DNA of 64,000 nucleotides from an uncultured Clostridia bacterium. Its GTDB lineage: Bacteria > Bacillota > Clostridia > Lachnospirales > Lachnospiraceae. Below are positions 25,872 through 34,973 of the stretch, piece after piece (the first letter of the stretch is position 1; each line of letters opens with the position of its first letter). The stretch is from assembly GCA_945992055.1 (NCBI GenBank), contig CAMFVG010000110.1:1-64000 (forward strand), given 5' to 3'. The notes beneath the pieces are model-generated. The model made no database searches. It was not told the origin of the DNA and saw nothing but the letters and a program-made list of their open reading frames with translations. The translations under genes were made by a program, and so were the position numbers.

Positions 25872-27991
25872 TACATACTTTTCCTTTCTGCAATTTCCGC
25901 CATTTTGGCATCATTGAGCCTCGTATCTCCTTTTACACGAGAATATGATAAATATCCATTCATACGGTCGATTTTTGTAAGATTTTTACTTCCACATTTT
26001 GGGCAAACATCCATGGATAATTCTTCATGACCACAATCATCACAGTATGCAAGAGACAAATTCACGCCTTCATAGAATCCAAGGTCCATAGCTCGACGTA
26101 CAAGCGCTTTGATTGCCTCTTTGTTATAATTGATCGGATATTTTACATATTGAATCTTTCCACCGTTAGAAAGTTCCCAGAAACGTCCTTCCAGATCCTG
26201 TTTTTGAATCGGGGTAATATCTTCTGATACGTGACAATGGAAACTATTACTTACATATTCTCGGTCGGATACATTCTCTATAATTCCATATTTTTTACGG
26301 AACTGCTTTACTTGTACCCCACAGAGATTCTCTGCAGGTGTTCCGTAAATTGCATATAAATGGCCATCTTCTTCTTTAAATTGATTTACCTTTTTATTGA
26401 TATATTCTAACACCTCAAGGGCGAACTGGCCATCTTCTACCAATGATTTCTTATTGTGTAACTGTTGTAATTCATTAAATGCTGTAATTCCAAAAGAAGC
26501 TGTCGCTGCTTTCAAAAGCGGTTTGATCTTATCATACAATCCAAGATTTCCGCCATAGAATCCACCTTCGCAATACGCGAGCGGATTGGTTGAAGCTTTC
26601 AATTCACCGAGATAATCATACGTACGAATATGAAGTTGTCGGATGAGTTCCAAATAGTAATCTAATACTTCATAAAAATCTTTTCCTTCTTGCTTCGCTT
26701 TTGCGTAAATCATTGGAAGATGGAGACTTACTGCACCAATATTAAATCTTCCAACAAATACCGGCACATCATTTTCATCCGCCGGATTCATGCCACCTCT
26801 CTCATACCAAGGTGATAAAAATGCTCTACATCCCATCGGACTAATTATTTTACCGTACTGTTTGTACATACTCGCAACGTATCCCTTGCCTGTCAGACTC
26901 AACCAGTCTGGATACATTGTCTTTCTGGAACATTCAATACCGGCCTCAAATACGTCCTCCAATTCCTTTCCCGGTCCATGAAGGTTTTCATCATACAGGA
27001 ACACAATCTTCGGGAAAAGAACCGGTTTCTTGTGACCTTTCTTTCCTTGTCCGTTCATACGAACCTTGAGCATTGAAATAGTCACCAATTTACCATATTT
27101 TGATGTATTCGTGCCCGCTGTTACTGTAATAAACGGATAATCACCTCGGCTGGAGGATACGGAATTAAACTTGTACTCCCATCCCTGGAATCCTTGCTCC
27201 ATCTCTTTCTCCAAATCGGCCCAGGCTACTTCCTCCGCTTTCTCTTGTGAAAGTCCCAGTTCTAAATATTTGTTCAAATGCTTTGTATATGACTTTTCTG
27301 CATACGGTTCTAAAATATCATCTACACTTGGAACCGTAAAACCACCATACTGTTGACTAGCAGCACTCAGCACGATGTCTCCGATTACATCAAATGCAAC
27401 ATCAAGGGTCTTCGGTTCATTGTACCAAAGATTTCCCATCTCAAAACCGCCACTCAATACATTTTTTACATCAAACAGGCAACAGTTCATGGTGTCCCTT
27501 CTTGCTGACATATCGTGAATGTAAATATAGCCTTCACGGATTGCTTGAATTTCCTCCACTGTAAGGAAAAACTTCTTATATAATTCCTTATTTAATTCAT
27601 TAAAAATCAAACTCCTCTTGGTGGAAACCAGTGCACTGTCCGTGTTACTGTTTTCCTTATCCCCAATATACATAATGGATTGGCTCTTTTTATACACCTC
27701 GTCCAACATCTGCACAAAATCCTGTTTGTAGTTGCGATAATCCTTGTAACTTTTTGCAACCGTTGGATTTACTTTTTCCAAGGCACCTTCAACCACATTA
27801 TGCATCTGCGCAATCTGAATCTCGGTGATATCCATCTTTTTGACTTCTTCTTCCACAAATTTGCAGATAAAGTCTAGTTCTTCTTCTGTAAACTTAATCA
27901 ATGCACGATATGCCGACTTATTAACAGCCGCCACAACCTTCTGCACATTAAATTCTTCCTTCGAACCGTCTTTTTTGACAACTCTTATCAC
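25871..27991 (-). CDS. nrdD: Anaerobic (class III) ribonucleoside-triphosphate reductase
   Basis: Oxygen-sensitive reductase making dNTPs under anaerobic growth. 706 residues. N-terminal ATP-cone (MIRVVKKDGSKEEFNVQKVV, about 1-90) for allosteric control, a large catalytic barrel with MNCCLFDV and TPAENLCGVQ, then a C-terminal zinc site CDDCGHE and CPKCGSKN. The glycyl-radical loop appears as RMNGYLSYSR. Strong promoter upstream and two NrdR-like boxes in the leader. First gene of nrdD-nrdG-dut. Confidence 0.97.
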   Translation of the reverse strand: MIRVVKKDGSKEEFNVQKVVAAVNKSAYRALIKFTEEELDFICKFVEEEVKKMDITEIQIAQMHNVVEGALEKVNPTVAKSYKDYRNYKQDFVQMLDEVYKKSQSIMYIGDKENSNTDSALVSTKRSLIFNELNKELYKKFFLTVEEIQAIREGYIYIHDMSARRDTMNCCLFDVKNVLSGGFEMGNLWYNEPKTLDVAFDVIGDIVLSAASQQYGGFTVPSVDDILEPYAEKSYTKHLNKYLELGLSQEKAEEVAWADLEKEMEQGFQGWEYKFNSVSSSRGDYPFITVTAGTNTSKYGKLVTISMLKVRMNGQGKKGHKKPVLFPKIVFLYDENLHGPGKELEDVFEAGIECSRKTMYPDWLSLTGKGYVASMYKQYGKIISPMGCRAFLSPWYERGGMNPADENDVPVFVGRFNIGAVSLHLPMIYAKAKQEGKDFYEVLDYYLELIRQLHIRTYDYLGELKASTNPLAYCEGGFYGGNLGLYDKIKPLLKAATASFGITAFNELQQLHNKKSLVEDGQFALEVLEYINKKVNQFKEEDGHLYAIYGTPAENLCGVQVKQFRKKYGIIENVSDREYVSNSFHCHVSEDITPIQKQDLEGRFWELSNGGKIQYVKYPINYNKEAIKALVRRAMDLGFYEGVNLSLAYCDDCGHEELSMDVCPKCGSKNLTKIDRMNGYLSYSRVKGDTRLNDAKMAEIAERKSM

Positions 27992-28012
27992 TCTGCTTCT
28001 CTCCTTTCATTT

Positions 28013-28060
28013 TTTCTATATTTTGTATTTCATTATCAACTCAAGCACTAGATAATGTGT
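28013..28060 (-). promoter_or_regulatory. Paired NrdR-like boxes upstream of nrdD
   Basis: Two 16-mers on the minus strand resemble the NrdR box ACACWAWATMTWGTGT: ACACATTATCTAGTGC (28045-28060) and ATACAAAATATAGAAA (28013-28028), the latter with a perfect core CAAAATATAG. They start 32 bp apart, about three helical turns, the spacing typical of NrdR sites. Both lie just downstream of the predicted transcript start, suitable for repression. nrdR itself is not in the window. Confidence 0.7.
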
Positions 28061-28074
28061 TCTGCGCATTACTA

Positions 28075-28103
28075 ATCTTATCATTCTCCATTCTATCAGT
28101 CAA
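28075..28103 (-). promoter_or_regulatory. Promoter of nrdD-nrdG-dut
   Basis: Minus-strand TTGACT, 17-bp spacer, TAAGAT, about 80 nt before the nrdD start. Confidence 0.85.
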
Positions 28104-28151
28104 CAGAAATAATATACAAATTTCAGTAATTTTTCATCCCCTTTTTTTGTA

Positions 28152-28201
28152 CAAAAAATACACCTCTAAATGTTGGTTGCGTTCCAACATTTAGGGTGTA
28201 T
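28152..28201 (-). terminator. Terminator of the metA unit
   Basis: Minus-strand stem ATACACCCTAAATGTTGG with its near-perfect complement (one mismatch), 6-8 nt loop, followed by a T-run. It lies 10 nt after the metA stop. Confidence 0.92.
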
Positions 28202-28210
28202 CTCTGCCAT

Positions 28211-29128
28211 TTATTCATCATCTTCCAATATATATGGAGTTTCTTGATATACATAATAATTCGCCCAATTAGTATAGAGATTATTGGCATGGGAACGCCA
28301 TGTCAACAATGGCTTGTTTTGGCAATCATCATCCGGATAATAATTTTTAGGAATCGCAATCTCCAATCCTTTATTCTTGTCTCTCATGTATTCATTATGT
28401 AATGTTACACGATCATATTCCGGATGCCCCATAACAAAAATTTGTTTTCCATCCTCGGACATTGCCAAAAATACACCTGCCTCTTCTGATTCTGCCAAAA
28501 TCAACATATTTGGAATACTGCGAATTGCCTCTGTCGGAACCGTGGTGTGTCTGGAATGTGGTGCATAGAAAACATCATCAAACCCTCTTACCAATGGAGT
28601 TTTTCTGTTTTGTACTCGGTGTTCAAACACTCCGAACATTTTGGCATCCAGCGGCCTTTTGTCTACTCCATAATGATAAAACAATCCTGCCTGTGCGCCC
28701 CAACACAAATGCATCGTGGACGTAACATGAGTTTTTGTCCATTCCATGATTTCTTTCAGTTCTTCCCAATAATCCACTTCCTCGTACGGCATCTGCTCTA
28801 CCGGTGCACCTGTAATAATAAAACCATCAAATTTCTGTTTCTTTATATCCTTAAACGGCACATAAAACTTATTCAAATGACTGGTAGAGGTGTTTTTGGA
28901 TTGATGACTCGATACATTTACAAAAATCACATCTATCTGAAGTGGTGTGTTTGACAACATACGAAGAATTTGTAACTCTGTATCTTCCTTTAACGGCATT
29001 AGATTAAGAAGTCCAATCTTAATCGGTCTGATATCTTGTTGTGTTGCACGAGACTCATCCATAACGAATATATTCTCTTCTTCAAGAATACCTCGAACAG
29101 GTAAATCATTCTGTACACGAATCGGCAT
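28211..29128 (-). CDS. metA: Homoserine O-acetyltransferase of the MetA fold
   Basis: First committed step of methionine synthesis. 305 residues from ATG 29128 (GGAGG 9 nt upstream; the track's longer start lies inside the preceding gene). Family marks: [21 protein letters not shown]-type start (split here as [10 protein letters not shown]), [14 protein letters not shown] and the catalytic cysteine in [15 protein letters not shown]. Residue 111 is Glu in [10 protein letters not shown]. In characterised MetA proteins Glu at 111 goes with acetyl-CoA and Gly with succinyl-CoA, so acetylation is expected. It overlaps the AI-2E transporter gene by 23 nt. Confidence 0.93.
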   Translation of the reverse strand: MPIRVQNDLPVRGILEEENIFVMDESRATQQDIRPIKIGLLNLMPLKEDTELQILRMLSNTPLQIDVIFVNVSSHQSKNTSTSHLNKFYVPFKDIKKQKFDGFIITGAPVEQMPYEEVDYWEELKEIMEWTKTHVTSTMHLCWGAQAGLFYHYGVDKRPLDAKMFGVFEHRVQNRKTPLVRGFDDVFYAPHSRHTTVPTEAIRSIPNMLILAESEEAGVFLAMSEDGKQIFVMGHPEYDRVTLHNEYMRDKNKGLEIAIPKNYYPDDDCQNKPLLTWRSHANNLYTNWANYYVYQETPYILEDDE

Positions 29129-30446
29129 CTTCTTTTTCCTCCACTTCTTTCTGCTCTTGAGAAACGAATACTCCGCTCTCATCCACATAGTTTTTTTCTG
29201 TATATTGTTCTGTTTCTATCGGCAAATTCTTTTGCTCCAATTTCTGTTGTATAAAAATCTTTGCAATATAATAAATCAAAGCAAATGTCGGTACCCCCAG
29301 AATCATTCCAACAAAACCGAATAGTCCTCCTGATATAAGGATTGAAAAAATCACCCAGAATGAAGATAATCCGGTAGAGTCTCCCAAAATTTTAGGTCCG
29401 ATTACATTACCGTCTAGTTGCTGCAACAAGAGTACAAACAGGATAAATCCCAACCCTTTCATCGGGTCAACTAACAGAATCAGAATCGCACTTGGAATGG
29501 CACCGATAAACGGTCCAAAAAACGGAATTACGTTTGTTACACCCACAATCACACTCACCAATAAAGCATATGGCATTCTAAAGATTGTAAGACCCACAAA
29601 ACATAATACACCGATAATCGCGGAGTCAATTAATTTTCCGATAATAAATCCACTGAAAATCTCATTTGCCTTTCTCGCAATATGTAAAATAAAATTTGCA
29701 CGTTTCGGTTTGCAAAACGCATATACAAGCTTTTTACCTTGATTTAAGAATTTTTCTTTGCTAAAGAGCAAATAAACGGAAACCATAATGCCCACCAGTA
29801 TATCTATTGCCAAATTAACCACACTGATGACACCGGCTGTTAAACTGGATACCAGATTTCCCGTCTGCACCAATAAGTCATTCTGTGCCCACTTCATCAA
29901 ATCCGTAGCTACCCAATTCTCAATTGCCTTATTGGCTTCAAGTATGACTGTCTTTAAAATATTATCAACTGTAGAGTTTCCTTCTAACATGGTATTAATC
30001 TTTTCACCCAAAACACGCAAATCTTTTGGAAGTGTAACTACCAAATCACGAATACTTTTGTATAACTCCGGAATAAGCATATTCAGCAAAGTAACAACCA
30101 ATGCCACTCCAAGAAGCAGTGCCACAAAAATCCCAATTGCCTTCGCTGTTTTTTTCGCAGAGTTCTCCTTCTTGAACACTTTTTGCAATCTCGGTTCTAA
30201 AAGGTTCTCCACTCGTCTTACCAACGGATTTAACAAAAAAGCAATGACAAATCCATAAATAATCGGCAACAGTACTTCTATTACTTTTCCTATTCCTTTT
30301 GTAATATCATCAAAGCGATACATGGCAAAGAAGAAAAGTACCCCTGCCACGATAACTAGGAATGCCGTCATCCCTCGCCCTAAATGTTCACGCAACTTCG
30401 ATGGTTCCCTTTTTATCAATTGTGGTTCTTTATCATGAAAACTCAT
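29106..30446 (-). CDS. AI-2E family transporter (PerM/UPF0118)
   Basis: Polytopic membrane protein of the AI-2 exporter superfamily; members export varied small molecules or exchange ions, and the substrate is not predictable. About 446 residues from ATG 30446 (AAAGGAA 8 nt upstream). Hydrophobic helices include [20 protein letters not shown] and [17 protein letters not shown], with the conserved [16 protein letters not shown] and [21 protein letters not shown] in the C-terminal half. The cytosolic tail is acidic. metA begins inside its 3' end. Confidence 0.9.
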   Translation of the reverse strand: MSFHDKEPQLIKREPSKLREHLGRGMTAFLVIVAGVLFFFAMYRFDDITKGIGKVIEVLLPIIYGFVIAFLLNPLVRRVENLLEPRLQKVFKKENSAKKTAKAIGIFVALLLGVALVVTLLNMLIPELYKSIRDLVVTLPKDLRVLGEKINTMLEGNSTVDNILKTVILEANKAIENWVATDLMKWAQNDLLVQTGNLVSSLTAGVISVVNLAIDILVGIMVSVYLLFSKEKFLNQGKKLVYAFCKPKRANFILHIARKANEIFSGFIIGKLIDSAIIGVLCFVGLTIFRMPYALLVSVIVGVTNVIPFFGPFIGAIPSAILILLVDPMKGLGFILFVLLLQQLDGNVIGPKILGDSTGLSSFWVIFSILISGGLFGFVGMILGVPTFALIYYIAKIFIQQKLEQKNLPIETEQYTEKNYVDESGVFVSQEQKEVEEKEDADSCTE

Positions 30447-30507
30447 ACCTATAATTCCTTTCAAACATATGGTTCATTATACATTGTAAAGGAAACTACC
30501 GTCAACT

Positions 30508-30537
30508 AAAAAACGGTATAGTTTTCACTATACCGTT
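30508..30537 (-). terminator. Terminator of the DUF1540 gene
   Basis: Perfect 11-bp stem AACGGTATAGT/ACTATACCGTT with a 4-nt GAAA loop and a T-run on the minus strand. Confidence 0.93.
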
Positions 30538-30542
30538 CATTC

Positions 30543-30863
30543 CTATGATTCTTTTTTAAATGTTGCACATTCTGTCTCTTCTGTTCGGCTGGCATCAGAA
30601 CCCATCACACTGATTTTTCCCGCATAACATTTACGGGAATCGTTGTATTTGCATTCTACTGCCTGACATACAATATCACTGGTCGGAGAAGCATCCTTTG
30701 CACTACTATTGCTATACGATTCTCCTTTTCTCTCAACAAAACTTCCGCAACTTGTCTGTTCAGAAACTTGTGCTGAACTTCCGATTACTTCGATGGAATC
30801 TAACTCACAATAATTTTGTTTGTTGTGAACACAAGTAACAACTCCACATTTTAATTCTGGCAT
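30543..30863 (-). CDS. Protein with two DUF1540 domains
   Basis: 106 residues from ATG 30863 (AAAGGAGG 7 nt upstream). Two copies of a roughly 40-residue cysteine module, CGVVTCVHNKQNYCELDSIEV...TSCGSF and CQAVECKYNDSRKCYAGKISV...TECATF, are joined by a Ser-rich linker. Each has four cysteines, a likely metal or disulfide knot. The family is common in spore-forming Clostridia, and its function is not established. Confidence 0.88.
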   Translation of the reverse strand: MPELKCGVVTCVHNKQNYCELDSIEVIGSSAQVSEQTSCGSFVERKGESYSNSSAKDASPTSDIVCQAVECKYNDSRKCYAGKISVMGSDASRTEETECATFKKES

Positions 30864-30918
30864 GACCATACCTCCTTTATTTGTTTTCACATGGTTAGTA
30901 TGCCCATTTGCTCACTTA

Positions 30919-31566
30919 TTATTTATAAATTTTCTTTATTTTTAAATTCAATGCTTCTGCCAATCTTTTATGGCTTTCTTTCGTCAGGTGCACACCATCC
31001 GCACCTGTATCTAATTCCTTTGTGCTCAAAAAATAACAATTATATTTCTTTGCAATTCCTTCATATATAGGAGTCAATTCCTCTGATTTTTTTGAAGCTC
31101 CCTTATACAAATTATCTTCCTTGCAGTAATTTACCTCTTCATTTACCGGTGGCGGTGCCACAATCAATAGTTTCGGATAGGACTCTCTGCATTGAGATTT
31201 TCTATTAAGAATAGTTTTCACAAAATACTGTTCCAACTTTTCCCCGATTTCAGTCGCTGTATTATGGTAATCCTTTCTCAACTCGTTTGTTCCCAGCATC
31301 AAAACAACCAAATCAATCGGATCGTGTGTATCCAAACAAGGAATCAAATAGTCATATCCATTCTTACCTACTTTTCCAGGTCTCACATCATCGGATGTGA
31401 GTGTTCTACTATTTAATCCTTCCTCAATAACTTCAAATTCATTTCCTAATAACTCGGACAAAATACTTGTCCATCTTTCACTTACTCCATATCTTTGATG
31501 GGCAGTACCTGAAATAAATCCCCACGTATTAGAATCCCCATAACATAGTATTCTGATTTTCTCCAT
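30919..31566 (-). CDS. SGNH/GDSL-type hydrolase
   Basis: Esterase or lipase-like hydrolase. About 215 residues from ATG 31566 (GAGG 9 nt upstream). Block I ILCYGDSNTWGF with the nucleophilic serine, a block II glycine, block III MLGTNEL, and block V GADGVHLTKESHKRL carrying the Asp-His pair. No signal peptide, so it acts in the cytosol. Similar to SGNH enzymes that deacetylate sugars or aryl esters; substrate unknown. Confidence 0.9.
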   Translation of the reverse strand: MEKIRILCYGDSNTWGFISGTAHQRYGVSERWTSILSELLGNEFEVIEEGLNSRTLTSDDVRPGKVGKNGYDYLIPCLDTHDPIDLVVLMLGTNELRKDYHNTATEIGEKLEQYFVKTILNRKSQCRESYPKLLIVAPPPVNEEVNYCKEDNLYKGASKKSEELTPIYEGIAKKYNCYFLSTKELDTGADGVHLTKESHKRLAEALNLKIKKIYK

Positions 31567-31597
31567 ATCTCTTTTCCTCTTCTTCATTTTTAACGTT

Positions 31598-31622
31598 ATA
31601 AAAGCCCTTTAAAAGGGCTTTT
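31598..31622 (-). terminator. Terminator of the SEC-C protein gene
   Basis: Short stem AAAAGCCC/GGGCTTTT with T-rich end directly after the stop codon. Confidence 0.8.
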
Positions 31623-31624
31623 AT

Positions 31625-32125
31625 TTATCTACCACAACATTTTTTATATTTTTTTCCGCTACCACATGGACAAGGATCATTTCTTCCGATTTTCTTTTCC
31701 TTACGAATAGTTGTAGAATTTTTCTGCTCTTTGTATAATTCTTTTCTTTTTTCTTCCGTAAAAATAGCTTCCCACTGCGGTAGTTCATACAACCATTCTG
31801 CTTTCGCAGCAACCATATTTTTGTATAATTTTTCTTTGTCAAAAGCAAGGCTTACAACGGTATCCTCTTCCATCTCATCGATCGGATTCGGCTCTTTCAA
31901 ACTATCGTTAATTCCATCTAAAAATCCAGTCATGGTAAATACTTCGATTCCATATTTTTCAGCGAGTTCCTTTACGGTCCCCTTTACTTCTTCATCCGGA
32001 TTTGCTAGTAATTGTTCATAAATTCCTTTTTCAAGTTCAAAATAAGTCCCCCAGAATTGTTGCACTGTATTTTGATCCATATCGTTTGCATATGCTGTAT
32101 CACGCCATTCTTGTAATAATGCCAT
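31625..32125 (-). CDS. SEC-C zinc-motif protein
   Basis: 166 residues from ATG 32125 (AAGGAG 8 nt upstream). The N-terminal helical part (about 1-125, [17 protein letters not shown] and so on) is conserved among Clostridia without a named function. The C-terminus [19 protein letters not shown] is the SEC-C zinc-binding module also found at the end of SecA. Probably a cytosolic chaperone- or SecB-like accessory protein, which is inference. Divergently transcribed from asnA. Confidence 0.87.
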   Translation of the reverse strand: MALLQEWRDTAYANDMDQNTVQQFWGTYFELEKGIYEQLLANPDEEVKGTVKELAEKYGIEVFTMTGFLDGINDSLKEPNPIDEMEEDTVVSLAFDKEKLYKNMVAAKAEWLYELPQWEAIFTEEKRKELYKEQKNSTTIRKEKKIGRNDPCPCGSGKKYKKCCGR

Positions 32126-32163
32126 TTTCTCGTCTCCTTTATCCATTAAGTTACATCTTTTGT

Positions 32164-32192
32164 ATCATATCATTGCTCATAATTTTGGTCAA
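32164..32192 (-). promoter_or_regulatory. Promoter of the SEC-C protein gene
   Basis: Minus-strand TTGACC, 17-bp spacer, TATGAT. Its -35 box is only 14 bp from the -35 box of the divergent asnA promoter. Confidence 0.83.
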
Positions 32193-32206
32193 TAGCTTTC
32201 TTTCTC

Positions 32207-32236
32207 TTGACATGTTAGGCAAAACGCGACTATACT
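32207..32236 (+). promoter_or_regulatory. Promoter of asnA
   Basis: Consensus TTGACA, 18-bp spacer, TATACT, 28 nt before the asnA start. Confidence 0.87.
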
Positions 32237-32264
32237 ATTACTATTGTTAAAAGGAGTAAGAATT

Positions 32265-33275
32265 ATGGAACATTTAACTATACCACAAGGCTACCATTCC
32301 CCTCTTACAATTAGGGAGACTGAGGTTGCCATTAAAGAAATAAAGGACCATTTTGAAAGAGCGCTTGCAAAATCTTTGCATTTAACCCGTGTTTCCGCTC
32401 CGCTTTTTGTAAAACCGGAATCCGGGCTCAATGATAATTTAAACGGTATTGAAAGACCTGTATCCTTCGGAATCAAAGAACAAAATGACGCTCCTGTGGA
32501 AATCGTTCATTCCCTTGCAAAGTGGAAACGATATGCGTTAAAGAGATACGGATTCCATTCAGGCGAAGGTCTTTACACAGATATGAATGCTATTCGTCGC
32601 GATGAAGATACAGACAACATTCATTCTATCTATGTAGATCAATGGGATTGGGAAAAGGTCATCTCAAAGGAGGAGCGAAACACAGAAACTTTAGAATATA
32701 CAGTTCGCAAAGTATATGCTGCTCTAAAAGAAACAGAAGAATTCATCTCAAGAAGATACAATTACATAGAACCAATTCTTCCGGAAGAAATCTTCTTCAT
32801 TACTTCTCAAGAATTAGAAGATTTATATCCGGACATGACTGCCAAACAACGTGAATATAGTATTGCAAAAGAAAAAGGTGCTGTATTCATTTCGCAGATT
32901 GGAAAATATTTGGTTTCAGGAGAAAAACACGATGGTCGCGCTCCTGACTATGATGATTGGGAATTAAATGGTGATATTATCGTTTACTACCCTGTTCTCG
33001 ATATTGCTCTGGAATTGTCCTCCATGGGTATTCGCGTAGATGAAGAGTCTTTAAAACAGCAGTTGGATGTTTCCGGCTGTCCAGAGCGTGCAGAATTGGA
33101 ATTCCAAAAAGCCCTTTTAAACCACGAACTTCCATATACAATCGGTGGTGGTTTGGGACAATCACGTATATGCATGTTTTGTCTTCGCAAAGCACATATT
33201 GGGGAAGTTCAATCTTCCACCTGGCCGGAAGAAATTGTTAAAACAGCTTTAGAAAACGGAATACAGATGTTATAA
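32265..33275 (+). CDS. asnA: Aspartate-ammonia ligase (asparagine synthetase A)
   Basis: Makes asparagine from aspartate, ammonia and ATP; fold related to class II aminoacyl-tRNA synthetases. 336 residues from ATG 32265 (AAAGGAG 8 nt upstream). Marks: RVSAPLFVKPESGLNDNLNG near residue 50, VHSLAKWKRYAL, LYTDMNAIRRDE and C-terminal GGGLGQSRICMFCLRKAHIGEVQ. Single-gene unit with its own promoter and terminator. Confidence 0.97.
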   Translation: MEHLTIPQGYHSPLTIRETEVAIKEIKDHFERALAKSLHLTRVSAPLFVKPESGLNDNLNGIERPVSFGIKEQNDAPVEIVHSLAKWKRYALKRYGFHSGEGLYTDMNAIRRDEDTDNIHSIYVDQWDWEKVISKEERNTETLEYTVRKVYAALKETEEFISRRYNYIEPILPEEIFFITSQELEDLYPDMTAKQREYSIAKEKGAVFISQIGKYLVSGEKHDGRAPDYDDWELNGDIIVYYPVLDIALELSSMGIRVDEESLKQQLDVSGCPERAELEFQKALLNHELPYTIGGGLGQSRICMFCLRKAHIGEVQSSTWPEEIVKTALENGIQML

Positions 33276-33285
33276 TACAAAACGC

Positions 33286-33316
33286 AAAAGGTTCAAGGAC
33301 TCCCTTGAACCTTTTT
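33286..33316. terminator. Bidirectional terminator between asnA and cls
   Basis: Stem AAAAGGTTCAAGG with complement CCTTGAACCTTTT, 4-nt loop, T-rich on both strands. Confidence 0.9.
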
Positions 33317-33321
33317 ATCTT

Positions 33322-34890
33322 TTACATCAATGGTGCTACCAACCGTAATACTTTACCACATATTTTTTGTAAGATACTACGTTTCTTCAAATCACGCAAT
33401 GTGACTTTCTGGCATTTTTGCAACGTGTTTTGGAAATCCTGCTCAATCTCCCAAACAACCCCATTATTATAAATAAATGCTCCGCACTCAAAGTGATGAT
33501 ACAGACTACGATAATCCAAGTTAACGGTACCAACTGTTGCTGTATCGTTGTCAGAAACAAATACTTTGGCATGAACAAATCCCGGTGTATATTCGTAAAT
33601 CTGCACACCTGCTTCTATTAAACGCTTATAATAAGTTTTTGCAAGCGCAAATGCATACCATTTATCCGGAATGTGCGGCATAATAATAATCACTTCAATA
33701 CCGCATTCTGCTGCATATATAAGTGTAGACATCATATCGTCATCAATAATCAAATACGGTGTCATAATATGCACATATTTTTTCGCGTGATTTAATATGT
33801 GAAGATAAATCTGTTCTCCTACATTCTTTTTATCAAACGGGCTATCCGCATATGGAAGAACATATCCCAACTCTCGTTTCCACTCCGATGATTTTGGAAC
33901 CATATACTTATCAAAATTTTCCAGACGTTTTTCAGATACATTCCACAACTGCAAAAACATCATAGCGAAACTTTGAACCGCTTCACCTTCTACCATAATT
34001 GCTGTATCTTTCCAATGGCCAAATCTTTTCTTTCTGTTAATGTATTCATCTGCCAGATTGATGCCTCCGGTAAAAGCCACCTTTCCATCAATCACACATA
34101 TTTTACGATGGTCGCGATTATTTTGATAAGATGATAGCACTGGTCTTACCGGACTAAATTGTTTACATTTAATTCCTGCTCTGCGCAGTTCCTTTTCATA
34201 ATGGTATGGCAACAAATACAAACTGCATGTGCCATCGTACATCACACGTACATCAACACCCTGCCATACTTTTTCTTTTAAGATATCTAAAATTTCACCC
34301 CACATGATGCCTTTTTCCACGATGAAATATTCCATAAAAATATAGTCACTGGCATTACGCAGTTGCTTCTTCAGCTCTTCAAACTTTTCTTCGCCCGATG
34401 CAAAATACATCACGCTGCTATTTCGATAAACTGGATAGGAAACCTTGTTTGTTAAATACGACACTAAATTTGCATTGGCCGGTTTCGAAGTACGAATATC
34501 TTCCAACACTTGCGCATCCTGCAGCATGTAAGGCTTGATTGTTTTCTGTAAATCAGACAGCCTCTTTTCTAAATAAGAAGTTCCCGGTTGCGTTTTTACA
34601 AACACATAAAATGCGGTGCCCAGAATCGGCGTTGCCATAATTAATAATATCCAAGTTAACTTAAAATCCGAATTACTGGCATTGTTCATAATGTGTATGA
34701 CCACAATAACGCTCAATACCAAAAATCCCCCATAAATATAGGTTGCATAATCTTTTAAATAGGTGATCGTTGCACCAAAAACGAACAACTGTATCATTAC
34801 CAAGGTGACAAGAATAAAAACTCGGCTAAATACAATATTTAAAATTCCTTTTTTTGCTTTTTTGACAGGTTGTATATTTCTGATCTCCAT
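33322..34890 (-). CDS. cls: Cardiolipin synthase
   Basis: Membrane phospholipase-D-type enzyme that condenses two phosphatidylglycerols to cardiolipin. About 522 residues from ATG 34890 (AAGGA 10 nt upstream; the track begins at an upstream GTG that abuts the ribosome site). Two to three N-terminal membrane segments (about 15-105), then two HKD motifs: HRKICVIDGKVAFTGGINLADEY and HAKVFVSDNDTATVGTVNLDYRS. Length and layout are typical. Confidence 0.95.
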   Translation of the reverse strand: MEIRNIQPVKKAKKGILNIVFSRVFILVTLVMIQLFVFGATITYLKDYATYIYGGFLVLSVIVVIHIMNNASNSDFKLTWILLIMATPILGTAFYVFVKTQPGTSYLEKRLSDLQKTIKPYMLQDAQVLEDIRTSKPANANLVSYLTNKVSYPVYRNSSVMYFASGEEKFEELKKQLRNASDYIFMEYFIVEKGIMWGEILDILKEKVWQGVDVRVMYDGTCSLYLLPYHYEKELRRAGIKCKQFSPVRPVLSSYQNNRDHRKICVIDGKVAFTGGINLADEYINRKKRFGHWKDTAIMVEGEAVQSFAMMFLQLWNVSEKRLENFDKYMVPKSSEWKRELGYVLPYADSPFDKKNVGEQIYLHILNHAKKYVHIMTPYLIIDDDMMSTLIYAAECGIEVIIIMPHIPDKWYAFALAKTYYKRLIEAGVQIYEYTPGFVHAKVFVSDNDTATVGTVNLDYRSLYHHFECGAFIYNNGVVWEIEQDFQNTLQKCQKVTLRDLKKRSILQKICGKVLRLVAPLM

Positions 34891-34924
34891 GTCAATCACT
34901 TCCTTCTTTTGCTACATCGGCTTT

Positions 34925-34953
34925 AGTCTATCATACTTTATTTTAACAGACAA
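34925..34953 (-). promoter_or_regulatory. Promoter of cls
   Basis: Minus-strand TTGTCT, 17-bp spacer, TAGACT, between the regulator gene and cls. Confidence 0.75.
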
Positions 34954-34973
34954 TATTCGCATTTCCTTTTCTT

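Noticed and set aside
28547-29324. Plus-strand ORFs of 135 and 125 residues across metA and the AI-2E gene
   Set aside because: Antisense shadows of two well-supported overlapping genes.
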